Assembly (NCBI RefSeq): GCF_032854445.1
Contig: NC_088304.1
Location: forward strand, 7,577,704-7,641,703
Length of the DNA stretch: 64,000 nucleotides
Direction of reading: 5' to 3'
Source: Liolophura sinensis
Taxonomy: Eukaryota > Mollusca > Polyplacophora > Chitonida > Chitonidae
Part shown: one piece after another, positions 21,740-32,741 of the stretch
How the letters are laid out: each line of letters starts with the position of its first letter
Position numbering within the stretch: position 1 is the stretch's first letter
Program-made: the position numbers and the translations under genes
The notes under the pieces: model-generated
The model's database searches: none
What the model was told of the DNA's origin: nothing
What the model saw: only the letters and a program-made list of their open reading frames with translations

Positions 21740-24363
21740 CAAATACATGTAAAATATGTCACTTTTATGCCAGATCTGTGTATATATACTTAAAATAGCC
21801 ACTTAATAGTCCCTGTCCATCAGCTCACTAGCCTCACGTGTTTAAAGAAGGCCATTTTTTCTTTTCTTTTTTCTTCCCTTCATCTGTGTGTCATTCTTTA
21901 CGGGCGTTGCTGTTTTAATCTTACATACCGCTACTTCATCAGAAACTACAATTATTAGTTGTTTGTTTAATAAGGTATGAGGGAGTGTGCTGATTATATT
22001 CTCTCCCCGCGGCCCACAGGGTGCGCGACATTTCAAAATTTGAGCTCTCCCTGAGGCGAGTACACCGGGGACGACATATAATAGGAGGTTTCACGCTTTG
22101 CTAATTACAAACAAATATAACCGATTTGCTTCGCTGAATTTCGCGTGTCTTGGCGAGGTCAAGGGGGAGTCCGTAGGAGCCCACAGGTTAGCCGCGTCGC
22201 GGGCCAAAAAAGCCTTCATGCGCCTCCGACATTAATATAATGAGGGACATAAGGCATTTAACCAGGGGCTAATTGTATGACGTCACAAGAAGGACCTGAA
22301 ATGAGTTAGTTCGAACGCCTCGTGGTGATTAAGCTCTCCGTTCGCATCATTTACGCATTACGATGGATTTACATAATTGTGCCTTGGCTTGATATACAAA
22401 TGCATGTAGGTAGAACAATATTAATATCTGAACAAATAAACGAGATTAATTAAAAAGATAATTTAAAACTAGTGCATATTACATTTTCACACACACAATT
22501 AAACTTAACGGTTAATATTTTTACTAATTGGAGTTGGGCTGAACCGTCTGATGATGGTTTTTATACTTCGTTGATTTTAGTCATGGAAATCTGTCCATTT
22601 TCCCACGACTAGGCTTTTAGATTTATGTTAGGTTATCTCTATGCTGATTAACAATAAACCAAATCTATGTCATCTGTTTTCTATATGTACATCGAGCATT
22701 TGAAGAAGAGCATTATTATTTTTATTAGTGGGATAAGAAAAAAATAAACGATCTGTATCAAAGGACATCTTATAGATGAGCCCACGTTGATTATTTCATT
22801 TAAATTCCTAAATGTAGAGAAGGGAAGTTCTGTAAACTACGAGCAAACGATGATCGCGGTGATAACACGTGAGATGAATTAATTTCATTTGTGAACATAA
22901 GCCAGTGGAGCGGCTGCACCGTTAGATTAACAGGTGATCAAATCTCTCTCATCAAGTTCTGCAACTCAAGTGATATCTGTGTTTAAGTGTGTTATACAAA
23001 ATCATTTTCTATAGCACTCTTTGGTCTATGGGCAGCTAAAGTATTCTTTTCACCGGTGAGGTTGCCGGTTCGAGTCCAGCTCTCGCTGGTTTGGTTGCGG
23101 CATTATGGCAGAAAGTTTGTTAGGAACCTGGTGGAGGGCGGTGGTTTACTTCAGGCACTTGGCTTCCACCCATATACCTGACCACTGCCATATAAAGGAT
23201 TCAGTAGCATGGGTGTAAGCAACAATCAAAAAAACACACCGAAAAAATATATATCTGCAACTGGGGCCATTTTTACAAACTTTGTAAATCAGTTATTTGT
23301 ATCTGACGTCACCTTATGGCACTATAACCTAGACAAAACAAAAAAGTTACGAGAAATGTGACTTACGAAGTTTAGTGAAAGTGACTCCTGTCTCAGACTA
23401 TATAAGGACAAGCGTTTGATTCCAGCTAAGGCAATATACCTAGCCAGGTGCAGTAATACTCCTGGCGCTGTTGATTTCCCTCCCGACATACACTTGCCTG
23501 CCATATAAGAAATCATGATTCAAGTTCAAATCAGATGGTTTTAAATTTGAATAGTCAATTTAAATATGACCATGTTAAGGAAAAAAACGCATCACTTTTT
23601 TCCACTCCATTGTAAATTTTTTCTTCTTTTCTAAAGTGGCGTAATAAAATATGTGGTGGTGTTTATGAACCCGTGTTGCACCAATAACAGGGCAAGACAA
23701 ACGATTGATGCCTCGTTCTCAGACCGGAAGTGGAACGCAATGATCAGGAATAATCCATAGATGTATTAAGTTGACCTTGACCACGCACACAAGTTGATCT
23801 TGACTACACAAGTGCTTATCATGAGTAATCAGAACCTGTGAGACGACGTGTAATAAAGAATTTCGGCTGATTTATTCGGTGATTAATGGAATATGTACAA
23901 AGGAACGAACATCAACAAGTTCGGAGCGGCGCATTTATATGAACTCAATTTCAACCTTTTCTTAGTAATCGTTCTTTTGTAAAATATGGCACAAGTGTCA
24001 AGAATGGTCTGAATTCAGAAAATAATGAGATCTTTTGCTCAGCAAAAATATCTCAAGAGTATTCCCAAGTTGTCCCTTCGGATTAACCAAGTGGTATGAT
24101 GAGTTTAAAAAAACACGCATGCAGATTGTTCAAACAGCCACAGTTGCTTAATTGGTGTATGTTACAGGCCGTGGGTGTATAATATATCATCCTGTCAGAG
24201 AGAAAAGCATTTCCCATGCCGACGAGGCGGTGTAAATCTCCATGACGTGATATGGTGATGTGTGGACGTCGCATGTGGTGGCCGTGTCTGCCAATGATGC
24301 CGCAGAGCGAGTGTTGGGTGACAACCTAGCTACCCAGACATACCGGTTTTCACCCAAAAATAG

Positions 24364-24370
<7 letters not shown>
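21740..24370. other. Intergenic, no gene recognised
   Basis: Contains a SINE-like piece at about 23010-23250 (B box GGTTCGAGTCCAGC). No conserved coding signal on either strand. Confidence 0.45.

Positions 24371-24438
<68 letters not shown>
24364..24438. repeat. (CA)n then (TA)n microsatellite
   Basis: ACACACACAC passes directly into about 30 TA dinucleotides, a potential cruciform or slippage site. Frames through it give alternating Tyr-Ile and are artefacts. Confidence 0.97.
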
Positions 24439-24441
<3 letters not shown>

Positions 24442-25119
24442 TGTTTGTTAATTAAGAGTAATAAACTATGTGGGAGTATAATTTCTTCATTTAATCCCAG
24501 GTCAGTATATTGCGGTTTATACTGTCGTGAATTTTCCATCGCACGTCATCGGAACATCTGATGAATGCTTTTATAACCGTTTTTATTGAAATTTTATACA
24601 TGTCACATGAAACTTGTACGTTTGTATCCACTTTGCATGCTACAAGTGTAGCTTGTACCGTCAGACAGCAAAACCATGTTATGTAGGCCTACGTTATTGT
24701 TTTTAATTGTTTTTTTATTGTTTCGTTATCTAGAAGGTTTGTTGTTTTACATTTTGTTTGGAACATGTACGGGTGACACTCCCCCCCCCCTGCCCCCATC
24801 CCTCCATAACGCTTGTGACATTTATCTATTATTGTTTTTATTTATAGGGTATTGCCACACTGTTATAAAAAGTCTATCGCTTATGACATGAATAACAAGT
24901 TTTTGCTAAGGTAACATTACCTCCCCTTTCCATGCATTACTACACGGTGCGGTGCGGTGAAATGTAACGATAGCATGTTATAAGGATAGCTGGGCTTCGT
25001 CCATTACGTCTATCCAAACGCAGAGACCGGTTTACTAGTTTAATTCTTTGCTCATTTAGTGCTGCCTCAAGGGAACGCCATGGTGAACCTACCAGACATA
25101 ATGCCAATAACACAAACAT

Positions 25120-26195
25120 GACACTCCACCCAGTCACACTATGGACTGGTGACATCAGGCATGGCGCCCAGCCCAGTCACAGTAGATCGACACCAGACAT
25201 GAAGCCCCGCCCAGTCACTTTATGCTGACACCAGTCATGAAGCCCCACCCAGTCACAAAATGCTGACAACAGACATGACGCCTCAACCAATCATAGTAGG
25301 CTGACACCAGACATGACGTCCCACTCAGTCACAGAATGCTGACACCAGACATGAAGCACCACCTAGTCACAGAATGATGACACCAGACATGACGCCCCGC
25401 CCAGTCACAGTGTGCTGACACTAGTCAAGACGCCCTGCCAAGTCACAGTATGCTGACACCAGTCATGAAGCCCCACTCAGTCACAGTATGCTGACACCAG
25501 TGGTGAAGCCCCACTCAGTCACAGTTTGCTGACACCAGTCGTGAAGCCCCACTTAGTCACAGTATGCTGACACCAGACACCGCCCAGACACAGAATGCTA
25601 ACAGCAGACAAGACGCTTCACCCAATCACAGTATGCTGACACCAGATATGACACCCCACCCAGTCACAGTATGCTGGCACCAGGCATGAAACATCACCCA
25701 ATCACAGTATGGTGACACCAGGTATGAAGGCCTAACCAATCATAGTTTGCTGACAAGAGACATGACGCTCCACCCAGTCATTATGCTGACACCAGACATG
25801 ACGCCCCACCCGGCGACATAATGCTGACATGAGACATAATGCCCCGCCCAGTCATAGAATGGTGACACCAGAAATGAAACACCACCCAGTCATAGTAGGC
25901 TGACACCAGACATGAATCCCCACCCAGTCATAGTATGCTAACACTAAACATGAAACAAACCCAGTCACTTTATGCTGACACCAGACATGAAGCCCAACCG
26001 AGTCACAATGTGGTTACACCAGACATAACACCACGTCCAGTCACAGTGTACTGAAAGAAGACATGACAGCCCATCCAGTCATAGTGTGGTGACACCAAAC
26101 ATGACGCCCCACCCAGTCACAGTGTGGAGACACCAGAAATGACACCCCATCCAGTCACAGCGTGGTGACACTAGACCTGATACCCCGTCCAAGTG
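25120..26195. repeat. Minisatellite, about 38-bp unit, about 28 copies
   Basis: Each unit has CCCAGTCACAGTATGCTGAC, then ACCAGACATGA and a GCCCC block. Units vary in length and base, indicating an old array. Confidence 0.9.
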
Positions 26196-26639
26196 AAAAA
26201 AAGATAACTTTCATCAACAAAAGATAAAAAGTCTCTACCTTCTCAATTCTGCTAATCGCCTATCCCGGAAGGTAAAGATTGTCCAAAAAAAAGTTCCGGA
26301 CATGATCCGACTTTAGCTTGATGTTGACAAACATTAGATGAACTAAAATGTTATTTAAATAAATTAACGTCCTAATTTTAAACATCACCCTACACATCAA
26401 TATACACATGTCAACTTCGTTAAAATAAATATACATCATTTAAAGACTGCTGTTTGTAACTCTGCGGAACCTGTAACACTGGCTGAGTAAAAATCTCGGA
26501 TTGAGAGTACGGATTGTTTATGGTCTGCCACTGATGGACACCATGTAGTTATCTGACATACTGATAGAGAAGTGAATCGGTTAATTTATGAGCACATCAA
26601 CAGTTCAAATTCAGCAGGGAATGAGTTTCAATTTTTTGT

Positions 26640-26825
26640 TTTCAGCAATATATTTTATTGGTGTTTCACGGGGTATACTCAATACTTTTTCACTTATTTA
26701 AATGCGAGTGGAGCAAAACCGGAATACCTGAAATAATTAAGTTTTCTTATACCTAAAGAAACTCGTGATTTTTAACTTAAAGCGAGATCTGGATTCAAAC
26801 CCTCGACCTCAATTTATTTGATTTA
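26640..26825 (-). mobile_element. SINE-like element of a further family, interrupted by SINE 1
   Basis: Contains GAACCCTC-type B box, CTTAAAGCGAGATCTGGATT on the plus strand and GTATACTCAATAC at its 3' side. A partial copy of the same element in opposite orientation lies at 52925-53045. Confidence 0.6.
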
Positions 26826-27095
26826 TTTATTTGATTGGTGTGTCACGCCGTACTCAAGAATATTTCACGTATACGATGGCGGCCAGCATTATGGTGGGAG
26901 GAAACCGGGCAGAGCCCGGGGGAAACCAACGACCATCCGCAGGTTGCTGTCAGACCTTCCCACGTACGGCCGGAGAGGAAGCCAGCATGAGCTGGATTTC
27001 AACTCACAGCGACCTCATTGGTGAGAAACTCCTGGGTCATTACGCTGCGCTAGCGCGCTAACCGACTGAGCCACGGAGCCCCCCCCCCCCCCCCC
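26826..27095 (-). mobile_element. SINE family 1, full-length copy with TSD and G-rich 5' end
   Basis: (AAAT)n tail, complete core, tRNA-like head, then 17 C on the plus strand at 27079-27095. CCTCGACCTCAA occurs on both sides, the likely target-site duplication. Confidence 0.85.
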
Positions 27096-27164
27096 TCGAC
27101 CTCAAGGATCAGGTACCGACGAGCTGCGGAGAGATGAATGCATGGTTGACGGTTTGTGGAATAT

Positions 27165-27330
27165 TTCAAGAATATTTCACACATAGGAAGGCAGCCAGCA
27201 TTATGGTAGGATTAAACCAGGCAGAGCCTGTGGATTCGCCGGCTGCTGCAGACTTCCCACTTACAGCCGAAGAGGAAATCAGCATAAGCTGGACTTCAAC
27301 TCAGAGCGACTGGTTCCTGGGTCTATTTAA
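27165..27330 (-). mobile_element. SINE family 1 fragment
   Basis: Diverged core (GCCAGCATTATGGTAGGATT) shortly beyond the full-length copy. Confidence 0.65.
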
Positions 27331-28066
27331 TAATCCATACTGAAACAATTGTTAATAGCAGAGATTTAATGCTTGTCTTTCATTATTGGCACAATTTTGG
27401 AGATTACAGGTTGATTGCTTGATTTACAAGTTGCCGAGAAATGTTTGATGGATTGATATATAAGGCACAAACATGTAGCTTAGTGGGAGAATTATTCGAG
27501 CACACTCCTGTTCGCACGTTGGTGCATGCGCAGTCCATGAACACCAGGTGAGCCATGCAAAGAGTATGTGAATACAAACATTACCATATTTGTTAACGTG
27601 TGGATTTTGCTACAGTTTTGTTGCATGTTATTTGAATTGCCCATGTACAATGTACACTTACATGACGGATACCCTTTGCATTATCTTGAAACTTGAAAAA
27701 AATTATTTTCAAGGAGCTGTTTCTGGTGTCTTATTCGAGAAAACGCTTAAGCATGAAGTGTTATTGGCGCTTTCTATCCAGGGCGAGTATTTGTAGTTCT
27801 GTTTTTCACAGAACTGGTTAAGTCAATCCTTCATTCCTCATATGCAATTTATCAATAGGTTTGTTTTTTTACAAAAGATTACAAGCTTTAAAGTTGTAAG
27901 AAACATCTGAAATGTAGAGCGATTAGAAGATAAAAATAAGGTTAGTAATTAGAGAATATCCAGTTAGTCATTAATCAATAAATCATTCAATCATCTGAAG
28001 GAAAAGTAACATGAGTAACAGAGATGTATAGGCAAGGAGATGATACTTTGGTAAGCTAGTACTCAC

Positions 28067-28149
28067 CTGTCCGTTTGTCTGATCAGAGAAGAGACACCTG
28101 TGGTCCACGCGAGCAGGTGTGGAAGGATTTAAGCTACGCGCATATATAG
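28067..28149 (-). promoter_or_regulatory. Possible orphan promoter and first exon
   Basis: Minus strand has TATATA (about 28149-28142), a likely start near 28115, and a strong donor CAG then GTGAGT ending an exon at 28067. No coding exon was recognised downstream before PifL-1 at 16.5 kb. It could be a distal PifL-1 promoter, a non-coding RNA or chance. Confidence 0.28.
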
Positions 28150-28599
28150 ACGGCTTCCGTTTCAGATTTAAGAATACATGAGCTCAAGCACACGCCCTGG
28201 TTGCTTCAGAATTAGACCGAACGTGAGAACGCTGCTGGATACTCTTTAAATAAACACAATCTATGACATAAAAGTCGTTTAAACCATTGTCTTTTTAAAG
28301 TGTATAGACAAAACATTGAAAAAAGTCGACACCTGAAAATTGATTGGACTGGAAACAAACCTGCTTAGAGGTGCGCAAGTCTAAAACCGGAAATATTTTA
28401 TCCACCAAAGTGACCCAGAAAGTTCATTCCTTGTCGCAGTCATATACAGCGTGAGCCTTTCAGCGGTTTCTTGAAACCAGCAGTTTCATTTCTGGTACTT
28501 GGTACGTTATTTTTAATTCGTGTTATATACTATACGATTGTCTTTGTAAATGACAAGAACAACAACGACATTATGGCATCGTTTCTCACCATATAGTCC

Positions 28600-28830
28600 C
28601 CCCTGGATCAGCAAAATGCGAATTGGCCACAAAACAGTAAAGTCGCTGGCTCGAATCCAGCCCTCGCTGATGTGACCTCCTGTTAAATCAGGGGGTTTGT
28701 CAGATGCATTTTTCTGGTGAAGGGCTGTGGTTTACACTTGTAAACAGGACCTCTAGATTCGTATAAGTGAAAGAGTCTTGAGTACAGCGTGGAGCACAAA
28801 GCAAATGAATAAGTATATGAATAAACGAAA
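28600..28830 (+). mobile_element. SINE-like element, divergent family
   Basis: B-box-like GGCTCGAATCCAGC, then GGGCTGTGGTTTACAC and a 3' end GTATAAGTGAAAGAGTCTTG like that of family 1, with an AATGAATAAG tail. Confidence 0.55.
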
Positions 28831-29954
28831 GAAAAAACCCCCACCTTACCATACAAAGAATCGTTACAATTAATGTGTATATACGGCATTAAGTAAAAAA
28901 AAGTAGATGAATAAATCGTTCTAAAGTCAAAATTGTGTGCTGTGACGAGAAATATTCAATTAGTTAATAAGTTCATTGAAATGAAAATGTTGATTTTTAC
29001 ACCATATACACCTGCTGACAACAGCAGAGGTTATGCACACGATAAGGCGCTGGGTGGAAAAGTTGTACCTGTCAGGAGATTGGGATATAGTTGGATCATC
29101 GAAGCGAGTATCCAAACCAGTTCCCGAACACGGGATGTCACGTGACCTGGTTACATGGCATATTCGTGAGTGCTTGTTTAAATTGGTCACGACACAGATA
29201 TATCTGTACTCCGTTAACGTAAGTGTTTGATGAAATATGCGGTTTTTGAACCATCACCCGAAGAGATATATTTATATTACGCTTATAATTCATAAATAAT
29301 AAAGTTACTATGTTTTAAAAAATACATCTATGAAATATGCTTGATGTGTCATTTGCAATAATTATGATGTAATAGCGCATGAGGCTTGGCAAAAAGTAAA
29401 TAGAATCCAAGTTGCACTGCACAGAAGGGCTTCTGAAACGTTACGAATAAAATGTTGACGTTGACAAGAAGTGGAAAAGTTCAGAAGGAAAAAAGTTTGA
29501 AGAAATGCCCAATGAAAGATGACATTTTACACACTGATGAACCAGTTAAGTTTTTTTGAAGAAACGTGTGGTTGATTTTTCGTTACAATAAGGAACTGAT
29601 GACAACTCATCAAAATCACTTTTGACTGGAGTCAGAATTTGAAATCCAGTGTGAAAGTTAATCCTTAGTGGTAAATGTAATGAATATATAATAAATTATA
29701 TGTCAGTCTGCCGCAAGTTTAATGCCGTAAACTACGTAAATATCGCCTTGTGGATTCTCACCCAGGACTTTGCGATTCCTTGTCTAAATCTTGTCAAAGG
29801 CTGGTGATTTATTGCTGTTTTCTCACACGCCCCTACCCACAGCACTGACTTGCGTGTTACTCCGGGGCTATTACGGGTTCTAACACACCAAAGGGTAACT
29901 TTTTTAATACAGTATCAAGAAAACAAAGAACTGTTGAGAAACTTTTATTATCAC

Positions 29955-30665
29955 CACAACTGGACATGTTTTGTATCATCACTATACATGAACACTTGTG
30001 TACAGTCAATATAACTGGACATGTTTTGTATCATCACTATAAGTGAACACTTGTGTACAGTCAATACAATTGGACATGTTTTGTATCATCACTATAAATG
30101 AACACTTGTGTACAGTCAATACAACTGGACATGTTTTGTATCATCACTATACATGAACACTTGTGTACAGTCAATACAACTGGACATGTTTTGTATCATC
30201 ACTATAAGTGAACACTTGTGTACAGTCAATACAATTGGACATGTTTTGTATCATCACTATAAATGAACACTTGTGTACAGTCAGTATAACTGGACATGTT
30301 TTGTATCATCACTATACATGAACACTTGTGTACAGTCAGTATAAATGGACATGTTTTGTATCATCACTATACATGAACACTTGTGTACAGTCAGTATAAC
30401 TGGACATGTTTTGTATCATCACTATAAATGAACACTTGTGTACAGTCAGTATAACTGGACATGTTTTGTATCATCACAATAAGTGAACACTTGTGTACAG
30501 TCAATACAACTGGACATGTTTTGTATCATCACAATAAGTGAACACTTGTGTACAGTCAATACAACTGGACATGTTTTGTATCATCACTATACATGAACAC
30601 TTGTGTACAGTCAATACAACTGGACATGTTTTGTATCATCACTATACATGAACACTTGTGTACAA
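29955..30665. repeat. Minisatellite, about 59-bp unit, about 12 copies
   Basis: Unit has TGGACATGTTTTGTATCATC, then ACTATA..TGAACACTTGTGTACAGTC. Alternate units carry ACATGAAC, AGTGAAC or AAATGAAC variants in a repeating order, suggesting higher-order duplication. Confidence 0.95.
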
Positions 30666-31190
30666 TCAGTATAACTGGACACTTGTGTACAGGTAATATA
30701 ACTGAACACTTGTGTGCCGTCAATATAACTGAACACTTGTGCACAGTTACAATAACTGGACACTTGTGCACAGTCACTATAACTAAACAGTTGTGTACCG
30801 TCAATATAATTAAACATTTGTGTACCGTCAATATAATTGAACACATGTGTACCGTCACTATAACTGAACACTTGTGTAGCGTTAGTATAACTGAACACTT
30901 GTATACCGTCACTATAACTGAAAACTTGTGTGTCGTAGCTATTACGGGGCAATTATTTATATCATCACTTTAACTGAAAACGTATGTACCGGCACTATAA
31001 TTAAACACTGGTGTACCGTCACTATTTTACTGAACATTTGTGCACCGTCACTATTTTACTGAACATTTGTGTACCGTCACTATTTTACTGAACATTTGTG
31101 TACCGTCACTATTTTACTGAACATTTGTGTACCGTTAATACAAATGAGCACTTGTGTATTGTTGCCATAAATAAACACTTGTGTATATAT
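30666..31190. repeat. Related minisatellite, about 30-bp unit, about 17 copies
   Basis: Units keep AACTGAACACTTGTGTACCG but lose the TTTTGTATCATC part, so the array changes from 59-bp to half-length units. Confidence 0.9.
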
Positions 31191-31369
31191 GTGCACAAAT
31201 CTAATGACTCCTCGTGGTCATATAACTGAAACATTGTTAAGTACGACGTTAAGTCGTACATATAGATACATATAAAACACGCATTAAAAGATACATTAAT
31301 GACTTGAAGCTCAAACGTTCATTCTTGTTGAAGTAAATTTTACCGTCTGGACAAATACATCTGTATTTG

Positions 31370-31830
31370 CAATGTCTGTACAATATATACAACTACAACT
31401 GTAACAATTCGGGCAGAATATACCGTACTCCCAATGTATACAACTACAACTGTAACAATTCGGGCAGAATATACCGTACTCCCAATGTATACAACTATAA
31501 CTGTAACAATTCGGGCAGAATACACCGTACTCCCAATGTATACAACTATAACTGTAACAATTCGGGCAGAATATGCCGCACTCCCAATGTATGCAACTAC
31601 AACTGTAACAATTCGGGCAGAATATACCGTACTCCCAATGTATACAATCACAACTGTAACAATTCTAACAGAATATACCGTACTCCCAATGTATACAATC
31701 ACAACTGTAACAATTCTAACAGAATATACCGTACTCCCAATGTATACAATCACAACTGTAACAATTCTAACAGAATATACCGTACTCCCAATATATACAA
31801 CTACAACTGTCACCATTCGAATACACCGCA
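31370..31830. repeat. Minisatellite, 51-bp unit, about 9 copies
   Basis: Units contain TGTAACAATTCGGGCAGAAT and CCGTACTCCCAATGTATACA. Open on both strands because 51 is a multiple of 3. Two variant blocks (TCGGGCAG on the left, TCTAACAG on the right). Confidence 0.95.
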
Positions 31831-31984
31831 GTCCCGGTTTCTCCTCAGTTAAAGTACGCCTCAAAGTTTTCTCGGATACACGTGAAAACTTTAAACTGCA
31901 AAACAAACCATACCAAAAATTCACTATACATCAAAAGAGGTCTATCTGCTTTTAAGCTAAAATTTCAAAGAGGACAAATTATGA

Positions 31985-32001
31985 TTTACTTATTTATCTG
32001 T

Positions 32002-32036
<35 letters not shown>

Positions 32037-32230
32037 TATGGTTGTTGTTCTCGCCGTATTCAAGAATATTTCAGTTATACGACGGCGGCTTTTTTATTTT
32101 GGGAGGAAACTCGGTTCTCGGAAATCCACCATCATCCGCAGATAGGTGGCAGAACTTCCCACCTATGGCCGGAGAGGAAGCCAGCATGAGCTGGACTTGA
32201 ACTCACAACGACCACATTGGTAAAGCTCCG
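31985..32230 (-). mobile_element. SINE family 1 copy with expanded (TTTA)n tail
   Basis: Long TTTA repeat at 31985-32035, then core and AGCCAGCATGAGCTGGACTT. Between the 51-bp minisatellite and the PifL-2 3' end. Confidence 0.78.
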
Positions 32231-32351
32231 GGGATCAAATTGTGAAAGCCTATCGAGATTAATACACTGACAAAATAAATTACTGGATTAGGTGCCAAGA
32301 GAATGGTTTGAAATAAAATGAAATTTCAATGCACGTAATGCCTCTTTATAA

Positions 32352-32549
32352 TATGTGGTAATCTACTTCTACCGTAACCTCGAACAGATACAAGATGTGG
32401 CAGATTTCGTAAAGGCCTGTAACTTGATGCTGGATTTGCATGGAAGAGAAGAGCTCCGCCCTTTGATCGCTTATAGAATTATAGAACGTGATATTGAGAA
32501 CATAGTAGTGTTCTCGGAACAACATGGATTTATCGCTCTGGTGTAACCC
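32352..32549 (+). other. Short plus-strand open frame of protein-like composition
   Basis: About 65 codons bounded by stops, 50 bases beyond the PifL-2 end on the opposite strand. The peptide includes DVADFVKACNLMLDLHGREE followed by LRPLIAYRIIERDIENI. The spacing of hydrophobic and charged residues recalls harmonin-N-like helical domains (whirlin, PDZD7 group), a weak resemblance from memory. No ATG or clear splice context; it may be an exon, a retrocopy fragment or chance. Confidence 0.2.
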
Positions 32550-32598
32550 CAAATAAAGTCCGCATGACTTGATAATGACTTCACTTAAAACTAAAAAG

Positions 32599-32741
32599 TC
32601 AATAAATGAAAAAATATGTCATTGGTGAATGTAGCAAGGTGGCTCGTACCTCGGATATTTCTCCTCTGAAATGTGTGAATGACTCACCACCTCCCACCAT
32701 CATGGCGCAAGATGGCTGCCGCAAGGTCATCAACGGCCCGA
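32599..32741 (-). CDS. PifL-2 exon 7: LamG C-terminus, possibly terminal exon
   Basis: Reads VGPLMTLRQPSCAMMVGGGE, then FTHFRGEISE. At the codon after GEISE (32649) there is a GTACGA donor, matching the phase-0 intron in PifL-1 and PifL-3. Ignoring it gives EVRAT and a stop at 32599. Because LamG domains commonly end in an EVRxY-like strand, read-through is credible and I include it. If the donor is used, the exon ends at 32650. Confidence 0.65.

Noticed and set aside
29955-31190. Regular direct repeats that could suggest a CRISPR array
   Set aside because: Units are contiguous without unique spacers, in an intron-bearing animal genome.
31340-31955. Repetitive proteins of 160-194 codons on both strands
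   Set aside because: Frames through the 51-bp minisatellite; unit number and phase vary with no coding constraint visible.
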